A DNA stretch of 12,027 nucleotides from Halieaceae bacterium UBA4452 (lineage in GTDB: Bacteria; Pseudomonadota; Gammaproteobacteria; Pseudomonadales; Halieaceae). A program made the translations under genes and the position numbers. Shown here one piece after another: positions 6,697 through 12,027 of this stretch (its first letter is position 1; each line of letters starts with the position of its first letter). The notes beneath the pieces were generated by a model. It was not told where the DNA came from. It ran no database searches and saw only the letters and a list, made by a program, of their open reading frames with translations. The stretch is from positions 76,300 through 88,326 of the forward strand of contig DGPA01000017.1 of assembly GCA_002389505.1 (NCBI GenBank), in the 5' to 3' direction.

Positions 6697-8349
6697 GTGA
6701 CCTACGACTTCCTTGGCAAGACCCTCAGTGGCCCGTTCACCATTCCGTCTGGCATTGTCACGACGGCACCCAGTATTATTCAGCGCATTATGCGCGACGT
6801 TCCCGCCGTCGGCGTCATCACGACTAAGAGCATTGGCATCACCCCTCGCGCCGGATACCGGGAACCCATTTACAGTCAGTATGCACCGGGCTGCTTTGTG
6901 AATGCCGTGGGTTTAACCAACCCAGGCGCCGAGGCGTCACTTATCGCCTTGCGTCAGCTGCAGGTGCCCGACGATAAATTTCTGCTGGTCTCTATTTTTG
7001 GTGGCAGCGTTGAGGAGTTTGTCGACACCGCCAAACTACTCGAGTCGGTGGCCGACGGTTTCGAACTCAACCTGTCCTGCCCCCATGCGACGGGCTTTGG
7101 CATGGCGATGGGACAAGATCCGGACATGGTGGCGGAGATCGTTCGCGCTGTGAAAGCGGCGGTTGAGGTGCCCGTCATTCCAAAACTGACGCCCAACGTC
7201 AGTAACATTGCAGACATTGGCAAGGCGGCGATGGCTGCGGGGGCGGACGGGCTGTCAGCCATTAATACCGTCGGGCCCGGTTATACCGAAAGTCACGGCA
7301 GCCCGGTACTGAGTAATCGTGTCGGCGGCATGTCCGGCAAAGGGGTATTGCCCATTGCCATGAAGTGTATTCGTGAACTCCGAGAGATTACCGAGAAGCC
7401 CATTATTGGTTGTGGCGGGCTATCGAGTGCCGCTGACTGTCAAGCCGCGCTGTCTGCCGGAGCGACTATTCTCGGCATTGGCTCTGCCCTAACAGGCATG
7501 GATACCGCCGATCTCTGCACTTACTTTGACACGCTCATGACTGATCTTGAGCGCTCCACCGAACATGCGGAAACCCTCGTTCGCTACGACATAGACATGG
7601 CCTTCAGAGCGATTACCGTTGTCAGTAACGCGCCCGTCTGTGACGACATCACCGTGGTGACTTTTAAAGAGCGGCTCAATATTCAACCCGGAGAATATGT
7701 CTTTGTCTGGATACCCGGGGTGGGCGAGAAGCCATTTTCCTGTCTGTCCGACGACCCATTGCGCCTCGCCGTGATTGATGTGGGTGAATTCACCCATGCC
7801 TGCTACGAGCTAACACCCGGATCGGAAATTTATATTCGCGGACCCTATGGCACCCCGGTAGCGCCGCCCGAAGACGCCAATGTCCTGTGTGTCGCCGGAG
7901 GAACAGGGCTCGCTGCGGTCTATCAGATTGCCCGGGACTTCGGCTCCAATGAGCGGCCCGCTGAAATTTTTGCCGGTGCGCGAAGCGCCGACAGATTGTA
8001 CTTTCTCGACGAATGTGAGGCGGTAGCCAAGGTGGTGGTAGCTACCGATGACGGCAGCGCCGGTTATCACGGACGCGTCACCGAGGCGCTCGAATCGAGG
8101 CTGGCCGCTATGACCTTGGAAGAGCGAGATAAACTGATGTTCTATAACTGTGGTCCAGCGCCAATGATTCACGCGGCCGAGGCGGTCCAGCGGCGCTTCT
8201 GTCAGCCCGAACAAATCTACAGTGCCATTGACTATCTGACCAAATGTGGCGTGGGGATTTGCGGCGCCTGCGCATCACCCGACGGCCGGCGCATTTGCAT
8301 GGACGGTCCTTTTATGAATAGTGAAGCCCCACTGCTGCCCATTACCTAA
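6697..8349 (+). CDS. pyrD: single-chain dihydroorotate dehydrogenase, PyrD-PyrK fusion
   Basis: A 550-residue protein that should oxidise dihydroorotate to orotate in pyrimidine synthesis and pass electrons through FMN, a 2Fe-2S cluster and FAD to NAD+. Residues 1 to about 295 are a class 1 dihydroorotate dehydrogenase barrel: ITTKSIGITPR, ELNLSCPHA with the candidate catalytic base Cys128, PKLTPNV, AINTVGPG and a Gly-rich phosphate-binding end (GCGGLSS). From about 300 it is a PyrK-like module: an FAD beta-barrel (EKPFSCLS in place of the RxYS motif), an NAD-binding VAGGTGLAAVYQ, and 2Fe-2S ligands Cys517, Cys522, Cys525 and Cys534 in CGVGICGAC. The start is GTG with weak GAGA 6 bases upstream. 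The SCPHA and GQDP motifs also occur in archaeal-type PyrD and in dihydropyrimidine dehydrogenase PreA, so a related pyrimidine reaction is not excluded. PyrD and PyrK are normally separate chains. Confidence 0.85.
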   Translation: MTYDFLGKTLSGPFTIPSGIVTTAPSIIQRIMRDVPAVGVITTKSIGITPRAGYREPIYSQYAPGCFVNAVGLTNPGAEASLIALRQLQVPDDKFLLVSIFGGSVEEFVDTAKLLESVADGFELNLSCPHATGFGMAMGQDPDMVAEIVRAVKAAVEVPVIPKLTPNVSNIADIGKAAMAAGADGLSAINTVGPGYTESHGSPVLSNRVGGMSGKGVLPIAMKCIRELREITEKPIIGCGGLSSAADCQAALSAGATILGIGSALTGMDTADLCTYFDTLMTDLERSTEHAETLVRYDIDMAFRAITVVSNAPVCDDITVVTFKERLNIQPGEYVFVWIPGVGEKPFSCLSDDPLRLAVIDVGEFTHACYELTPGSEIYIRGPYGTPVAPPEDANVLCVAGGTGLAAVYQIARDFGSNERPAEIFAGARSADRLYFLDECEAVAKVVVATDDGSAGYHGRVTEALESRLAAMTLEERDKLMFYNCGPAPMIHAAEAVQRRFCQPEQIYSAIDYLTKCGVGICGACASPDGRRICMDGPFMNSEAPLLPIT

Positions 8350-8389
8350 GCCCGGGCACAGCTCCACACGTTGCCGAATTGAAGGCGGC

Positions 8390-8569
8390 ATGCTGTCTTA
8401 CCCCGCTGACATGGACGCCCAAACAGTCCCCTTTGAGGCTGGCCTCGCTCGACTGATTAATGTCGACATGGAAGCGGCGCGCATTGGCAAGAAAGTCCTG
8501 CGGGCGATTCGTGATCAGGGCACCCGACGCAACTATCCCGACAGTCAGCTCAATGCAATAGGGCACTGA
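8390..8569 (+). CDS. small hypothetical protein (59 aa)
   Basis: I do not recognise this family. The ATG at 8390 is preceded by GAAGGCGG at 4 bases or less, a reasonable ribosome site, and the frame begins 40 bases after the pyrD-pyrK stop, so it could be the last gene of that message. The protein has no signal peptide or membrane segment. Its middle looks helical and basic (ARIGKKVLRAIRDQGTRR) and it ends NYPDSQLNAIGH. ATG 8411 is an alternative start. The frame stays open up to 8321 inside the previous gene, but that part is the wrong-frame translation of pyrD-pyrK. It may be a real small protein or a chance frame. Confidence 0.4.
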   Translation: MLSYPADMDAQTVPFEAGLARLINVDMEAARIGKKVLRAIRDQGTRRNYPDSQLNAIGH

Positions 8570-8575
8570 CCACAA

Positions 8576-8603
8576 CGGTTCAACCGCTAGCACCGGCCCG
8601 GTG
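8576..8603. repeat. two short palindromes between convergent ORFs
   Basis: CGGTT-C-AACCG (8576-8586) and CACCGG-C-CCGGTG (8591-8603) lie between the stops of the two small convergent ORFs. Both are perfect but have one-base centres and no T-runs, so they are weak candidates for a bidirectional terminator. Confidence 0.3.
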
Positions 8604-8611
8604 TATGGGTA

Positions 8612-8764
8612 CTAATCGGCCATGCTCTTCATGGTTTCAAACAGTTTGTCCATAATATCTTCAACGTCAGAATCTAATTCTTCGGCGTCGGCGCCGCCGT
8701 GAATGGCTCCCTTTAATCGGCGAAGCATATTCATAATTTCTTGGATTTCAGCTTGCGGTGACAT
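8612..8764 (-). CDS. small acidic hypothetical protein (50 aa)
   Basis: An unrecognised 50-residue protein. The ATG at 8764 has GGAG 6 bases upstream, better than the further-upstream ATG at 8797 (61 residues), so I start it there. The sequence is almost entirely helix-forming: EIQEIMNMLRRLKGAIHGG, then an acidic run AEELDSDVEDIMDKLFETM ending in MAD. The spacing of Ile/Met/Leu suggests two amphipathic helices joined by a Gly-Gly turn, a design common in small partner or regulatory proteins; that is inference. No signal peptide, cysteine or metal motif. It is transcribed towards the small ORF at 8390-8569 and away from the acyl-CoA ligase. Its good ribosome site and biased composition favour a real gene over chance. 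Confidence 0.55.
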   Translation of the reverse strand: MSPQAEIQEIMNMLRRLKGAIHGGADAEELDSDVEDIMDKLFETMKSMAD

Positions 8765-8882
8765 GGCCAACTCCGGACGGTAAATGGTGTCCCGCATGAT
8801 TGATCAGTTGCCCCCAGACTACAACCGCAATAACGAACATTTGTCCGCCATTGTACGATTCTTTTAGTCGATTAGCGCCACG

Positions 8883-8892
8883 CTGACGTCAG
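8883..8892. repeat. 10-bp palindrome CTGACGTCAG
   Basis: A perfect palindrome with a TGACGTCA core in the gap before the acyl-CoA ligase gene, some 20 bases upstream of the candidate -35. Palindromes of this length can be regulator sites but also occur by chance. Confidence 0.3.
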
Positions 8893-8908
8893 GGCCGAGG
8901 GTGTTGCC

Positions 8909-8937
8909 TCGACAAAGAGCGGCAACACGAATAAAAA
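8909..8937 (+). promoter_or_regulatory. candidate promoter of the acyl-CoA ligase gene
   Basis: TCGACA (8909-8914) matches five of six -35 positions and is followed, 17 bases on, by TAAAAA (8932-8937), four of six -10 positions. Transcription would start near 8944, about 70 bases before the ATG. Another -10-like TATACA at 8942 has no matching -35. Confidence 0.4.
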
Positions 8938-8960
8938 GGCGTATACACTTATCCCGTACC

Positions 8961-8980
8961 AACAGGATGGTCCTGTTTTT
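8961..8980 (+). promoter_or_regulatory. 17-bp palindrome plus T-run: operator or attenuator
   Basis: AACAGGA and TCCTGTT are perfect 7-base inverted arms around TGG, and the second arm runs into five T residues (8976-8980). The site lies just after the candidate start point at about 8944 and 34 bases before the ligase ATG. The 17-base length with AAC...GTT ends recalls the general shape of FadR-type fatty-acid operators, but the inner bases differ. A small intrinsic terminator acting as an attenuator is the other reading; the short stem is only moderately GC-rich. Confidence 0.45.
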
Positions 8981-9013
8981 GATCACTGCGCTTACGAGAA
9001 GAGAGTTCAGCTT

Positions 9014-10630
9014 ATGTACGAGGGTCCAGAGCTTGCCAAAAACCCAGCCAATTTCACCCCGTTGTCACCGGTATCTATGCTTAAGCGCGTGGAACGCGTG
9101 CACCCCGAGCTGCCCGCGCAAATTCATGGCGCCATTCGGCGCAACTGGGGCGAGGTAGCCGAGCGCTGCAAACGCCTGGCGTCGGCGCTAAGCGCCCGAG
9201 GCGTCAGCAAAGGCGATACCGTCGCATTAATAGCTCCCAACATTCCTGAGGCACTGGAATGCGCGCTGGCGGTACCCATGCTCGGTGCAATCCTCAATGC
9301 CAATAACGTGCGACTTGATGCGGCGACTCTGGGCTATATTTTGGAGCACGGTGAGGCCAAGGTGCTACTCGTTGATACCGAATTTGGTGGGCTGGCGAAA
9401 GAGGCCATTGCGCTGTCAGGCAGGGATCTTCTGGTGGTTGATATTGAGGACAGCGAAGGGCCCGGCGGCGATTGTATTGGCCACTTGAGCTACACCCAAC
9501 TACTCGATGAGGGAACCGTAGACACCCCCTACTTACTGCCCGATGATGAGTGGGACTCTGTTGCCCTTAACTATACCTCTGGTACCACCGGTCAACCCAA
9601 GGGTGTGGTGTACTCACACCGGGGGGTGTGGAGCAACGCGGTCAACAACACCCTGACCTGGGCTATGCCGCACCACCCGGTGTACCTCTGGACGTTGCCG
9701 CTGTTTCACTGCAACGGCTGGTGCTTCCCATGGACCATTACCTTACTGGCCGGTACCCACGTCTTTTTGCGCAGTCCAACAGCCCCCGGCATCTACAATG
9801 CTCTGGCCGATCATGCCGTAACGCATCTGTGCGGTGCCCCCATTATTATGTCAATGATAGCCACGGCTGCCAGCGACGAGCGTCGCGACTTTGACCAAAA
9901 GGTCAGTATGATGACCGCCGCTGCGCCACCACCCGCCTCGGTCATTATGGCCATGGAAGCTCTTGGGTTTGCTATTACCCACGTCTATGGCCTCACCGAA
10001 GTCTATGGTCCCGCGGTTGTCTGTGCTGAAAAGGCACTGTGGGGAACTCTGCCCGTCGAACAGCAAGCTGCATTGAAAGCGCGGCAAGGGGTCGCCTATG
10101 AGCTGGAGGAGGACGTGCTGGTGCTCAATCCTGAGACCGGCCGACCCGTGCCTTGGGATGGACAGACCCAAGGTGAGGTGGCCTTTCGGGGCAATATTGT
10201 TATGAAGGGCTACCTGAAACGCCCAGAGGAAACCCGAGAAGCCTTTAAAGACGGCTGGTTTTGGTCGGGCGATCTTGCGGTACAACATGCGGACGGGTAC
10301 ATCGACATTAAAGATCGCTCGAAAGATATTATTATTTCTGGGGGTGAGAACATCTCATCCATTGAAGTTGAGAGCGCGTTGTATAGTCATCCTGCGGTGG
10401 GGCTGGTCGCTGTGGTTGCTATGCCCGACGACAAGTGGGGTGAAGTACCCTGCGCCTTTGTGGAGCTAGTTGAGGGCTCTGAAGCAGTCACTGAGCAGGC
10501 TTTGATTGACCACGCACGGCAGTCCTTAGCGAGTTTTCAGCGACCGAAGACCATTGTCTTTGGTGAGCTACCCAAAACGTCTACGGGTAAAGTCCGTAAG
10601 AACGAACTGCGGGACAGGGTACGGCGCTAA
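9014..10630 (+). CDS. acyl-CoA synthetase (AMP-forming, AAE/short-medium chain type)
   Basis: An ATP-dependent ligase that activates a carboxylic acid to its CoA thioester through an acyl-AMP intermediate, in the cytosol. The AMP-binding motif YTSGTTGQPKG is at residues 187-197, followed by LFHCNGWCFPW, MTAAAPPP, the adenylate-contacting YGLTEVYGP, the hinge region IDIKDRSKDIIISGGENIS, and the catalytic C-terminal Lys526 in PKTSTGKVRK. The 538-residue length is normal. The FHCNGWCFPW and LKARQGV signatures place it with plant AAE1-type and bacterial relatives that activate short or medium chain acids; the methylmercaptopropionate ligase DmdB is a more distant relative. The acid itself cannot be read from sequence. 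A GAGAAGAGAG ribosome site ends 8 bases before the ATG. A crotonase-fold gene follows after 116 bases, suggesting a shared acyl-CoA route. Confidence 0.9.
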   Translation: MYEGPELAKNPANFTPLSPVSMLKRVERVHPELPAQIHGAIRRNWGEVAERCKRLASALSARGVSKGDTVALIAPNIPEALECALAVPMLGAILNANNVRLDAATLGYILEHGEAKVLLVDTEFGGLAKEAIALSGRDLLVVDIEDSEGPGGDCIGHLSYTQLLDEGTVDTPYLLPDDEWDSVALNYTSGTTGQPKGVVYSHRGVWSNAVNNTLTWAMPHHPVYLWTLPLFHCNGWCFPWTITLLAGTHVFLRSPTAPGIYNALADHAVTHLCGAPIIMSMIATAASDERRDFDQKVSMMTAAAPPPASVIMAMEALGFAITHVYGLTEVYGPAVVCAEKALWGTLPVEQQAALKARQGVAYELEEDVLVLNPETGRPVPWDGQTQGEVAFRGNIVMKGYLKRPEETREAFKDGWFWSGDLAVQHADGYIDIKDRSKDIIISGGENISSIEVESALYSHPAVGLVAVVAMPDDKWGEVPCAFVELVEGSEAVTEQALIDHARQSLASFQRPKTIVFGELPKTSTGKVRKNELRDRVRR

Positions 10631-10746
10631 CAGTTAGTGCAGTCATCGTTCGCGGGGCAACCCCATGTGAATGGCGGCGGCTATCGTTATAGACTGCGAC
10701 GACCCGAGCACCGGGCTACAGGGTTTTACACATAAGAGGCCTCCCT

Positions 10747-11529
10747 ATGACTGACTTGGTCATTACCGAACGACAGGGTTCCATCGTTACTATGACTATT
10801 AATCGACCCGCCAGTCGTAACGCGGTCGACAAACCCACAGCCGATGCTTTGTGTCGTGCATTCCTAAGCTTCGACACCGATGACTCACTTAGTGTAGCCG
10901 TACTGACAGGGGCCGACGGTCACTTTTGCGCGGGTGCCGATCTTAAGGCCATGAGCGAGGAAGGGCGTCGCAACGACGTGGAGGCCACGGGCACCAAGCC
11001 AGGCCCTATGGGACCCACGCGCCTGCAGCTACGCAAGCCGGTTATTGCCGCGGTGTCGGGCCATGCGGTGGCGGGCGGTCTAGAGCTTGCCCTGTGGTGC
11101 GATCTACGGGTTGCCGATGAGAGCGCCGTGTTTGGTGTGTTTTGTCGACGCTGGGGGGTACCGCTAATCGATGGTGGCACGGTACGGCTACCGCGCACAG
11201 TGGGCCAGGGCGTCGCCATGGACATGATCTTAACCGGTCGGCCTGTCGCTGCCGATGAAGCCCTGCGCATTGGACTGGCGAACCGAGTGGTGCCACAGGG
11301 GCAAGCCCTTGAAGCAGCACTCGCCCTCGCCCAGCAGCTCGCCCACTTTCCCCAGCAGTGTCTGCGGGCCGATCGCGCTTCGGCCTTGGCGCAGTGGGGA
11401 TTGCCTCTCAATGAAGCGCTTCAGCAGGAGGGAGCCAGGGGTTATCCGGTTATTTTTTCAGAGGCCATTGCCGGCGCGGAGCAATTTGCCAAGGGCGCCG
11501 GACGCCATGGACGCTTCGACGGCAACTAG
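10747..11529 (+). CDS. crotonase/enoyl-CoA hydratase family protein
   Basis: A 260-residue crotonase-fold enzyme; members bind acyl-CoA in an oxyanion hole and hydrate, isomerise or cleave it. Oxyanion-hole motifs are present: HFCAGADLKAM near residues 58-68 and GHAVAGGLELAL around 105-116. Glu113 in GGLE matches the first catalytic glutamate of rat enoyl-CoA hydratase (Glu144). The second glutamate (Glu164, in a PE motif) is replaced: the segment reads FGVFCRRWGVPLIDGGT, giving Cys133 at that place. This variant is shared by a sizeable bacterial subfamily as I recall it, so it is not a local error, but plain hydratase activity is doubtful. AGAGG lies 7 bases before the ATG. The 116-base gap to the ligase gene contains no clear terminator, so co-transcription is plausible. 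The true reaction is unknown. Confidence 0.87.
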   Translation: MTDLVITERQGSIVTMTINRPASRNAVDKPTADALCRAFLSFDTDDSLSVAVLTGADGHFCAGADLKAMSEEGRRNDVEATGTKPGPMGPTRLQLRKPVIAAVSGHAVAGGLELALWCDLRVADESAVFGVFCRRWGVPLIDGGTVRLPRTVGQGVAMDMILTGRPVAADEALRIGLANRVVPQGQALEAALALAQQLAHFPQQCLRADRASALAQWGLPLNEALQQEGARGYPVIFSEAIAGAEQFAKGAGRHGRFDGN

Positions 11530-11574
11530 CTTGCACCCACCGGTGGCGACCCGCATCGGGACACTACGCAAGGC

Positions 11575-11603
11575 TTGAGAATAGGCATTGATGCCCTTAT
11601 ACT
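11575..11603 (+). promoter_or_regulatory. tRNA promoter with GC-rich discriminator
   Basis: TTGAGA (11575-11580), 17 bases, then TATACT (11598-11603): each hexamer matches five of six consensus positions. The bases after it, TGCGCGCC, form the GC-rich discriminator typical of stable-RNA promoters under stringent (ppGpp/DksA) control. Transcription would start near 11610, a few bases before the mature tRNA. Confidence 0.8.
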
Positions 11604-11616
11604 TGCGCGCCTTCCT

Positions 11617-11693
<77 letters not shown>

Positions 11694-11701
11694 AAACTAA
11701 A

Positions 11702-11727
11702 AGAGCCTCGCGATAGCGGGGCTTTTT
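11702..11727 (+). terminator. Rho-independent terminator of tRNA-Val
   Basis: AGCCTCGC (11704-11711) pairs with GCGGGGCT (11716-11723) through eight pairs including one G-U, closed by a GATA loop and followed by a run of five T (11723-11727), nine bases after the tRNA end. Confidence 0.9.
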
Positions 11728-11743
11728 GGTTTTAGAGGAATCG

Positions 11744-11883
11744 GTTTGGGTGAGAACCGCGTGGTTCGACAAAATGCGACCACAGGAGCATTTTAGTCGC
11801 CAAAGTGAAACGGCGGCGCCCCGAAGGGGTGAGAGCGCGAGAGGCAATCGCGCTCTGGCTAATGTGCTGACATTAGGCCAAAC
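11744..11883. ncRNA. candidate structured RNA: closing stem with five inner hairpins
   Basis: Without a credible ORF, this 140-base stretch is packed with adjacent inverted repeats. GTTTGG (11744-11749) can pair with CCAAAC (11878-11883) to close the region. Inside are GAACC/GGTTC (11754-11767), a CGAC-AAAATGC arm pairing with GCATTTT-A-GTCG (11767-11799, one bulged A), CGCCCC/GGGGTG around GAA (11817-11831), AGAGCGCGA/TCGCGCTCT (11832-11856, nine perfect pairs), and CTAATGT/ACATTAG (11859-11876). Several helices abut directly, as in a multi-branch RNA. It follows the tRNA terminator, so it would need its own promoter, which I did not find; it may be a leader of a gene beyond the window, or act as DNA. 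Either strand could be the RNA. No known riboswitch or RNA family was recognised. Confidence 0.4.
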
Positions 11884-12027
11884 AAAAATGGATGCTGACG
11901 TGTGTAATTGCGTCTCAGTTAAGCGAAATAATGTTGAATTGTGGCAGTGATTAGGCGGTTATCTACTAAGTCGCTACGGTGCTTTTTGTTTATAGCGCTC
12001 ATACGCTGGAGAGTCGAAATCATCCCA
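11884..12027. other. right-end region with no recognised gene
   Basis: The last 144 bases are more AT-rich than the rest. Only very short frames occur. TTGAAT at 11934 and TATCTA near 11960 have poor spacing for a promoter, and the T-run at 11983-11987 has no clear stem before it. It may be the upstream region of a gene outside the window. Confidence 0.3.

Noticed and set aside
7810..8214. Minus-strand 134-codon frame opposite the PyrK part of the fusion
   Set aside because: Antisense to a well-supported coding region and without recognisable motifs.
10920..11411. Minus-strand 163-codon frame opposite the crotonase gene
   Set aside because: Shadow of the crotonase frame with Arg/Ser/Pro-rich low-complexity composition; no domain recognised.
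9014..11529. DmdB-DmdD pair for DMSP demethylation
   Set aside because: The ligase has AAE1-type motifs (FHCNGWCFPW) rather than those I recall for DmdB, and the crotonase lacks the second glutamate DmdD needs.
11726..11950. Plus-strand 74-codon frame after the tRNA terminator
   Set aside because: It begins inside the terminator T-run, has no ribosome site, runs through the hairpin cluster, and shows no recognisable protein pattern.
11744..12027. Retron msr-msd RNA or integrated element at the tRNA 3' end
   Set aside because: The closing stem is only six pairs, there is no single long msd hairpin, no reverse transcriptase is in the window, and no second copy of the tRNA end (att site) is present. 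Kept only as a check in the finding.

Overview
The window is a gene-dense stretch of bacterial chromosome. Its content points to a marine-type gammaproteobacterium, possibly of the OM60/NOR5-Halieaceae kind. The pointers are a DUF6482 protein, a UvrC-like Cho nuclease, an AsmA protein, a Tat-exported high-potential iron-sulfur protein (HiPIP), SelO, and a tRNA-Val(GAC) of gammaproteobacterial sequence. This placement rests on gene content and remembered family resemblance only.

Layout, left to right. (1) 22-342, minus strand: a small DUF6482-type protein. (2) 343-630: a divergent intergenic region. (3) 631-2993: a two-gene UV-damage repair unit in which the stop of the GIY-YIG nuclease Cho overlaps the start of a photolyase/cryptochrome by one base. 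(4) 3069-5093: asmA followed 3 bases later by a HiPIP gene. (5) 5169-6653: selO, a protein AMP-transferase. (6) 6697-8349: a single-chain dihydroorotate dehydrogenase with a PyrD-like domain, a PyrK-like flavin/NAD domain and a 2Fe-2S domain, behind its own TATAAT promoter. (7) 8390-8569 (plus) and 8612-8764 (minus): two small convergent ORFs of unknown function. (8) 9014-11529: an acyl-CoA ligase and a crotonase-fold protein, probably a small acyl-CoA pathway, with a 17-bp palindrome in front of the ligase. (9) 11575-11727: a complete tRNA-Val unit with promoter, gene and terminator. (10) 11728-12027: about 300 bases with no convincing gene but a dense set of adjacent hairpins.

How the genes fit together: Cho and the photolyase both act on UV photoproducts and are probably made from one message. 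AsmA (outer-membrane biogenesis), HiPIP (periplasmic electron carrier) and SelO (redox-linked AMPylation) are close enough to be co-transcribed, though their link is unclear. The fused PyrD-PyrK chain would carry electrons from dihydroorotate to NAD+ in the cytosol, whereas most gammaproteobacteria use a quinone-linked class 2 PyrD. The ligase and crotonase probably share an acyl-CoA substrate, which cannot be named from sequence.

The most unusual items are the one-chain PyrD-PyrK protein, the hairpin-rich segment downstream of the tRNA, and the photolyase that lacks the flavin-proximal tryptophan. No CRISPR array, insertion sequence, prophage or clear defence system was seen.
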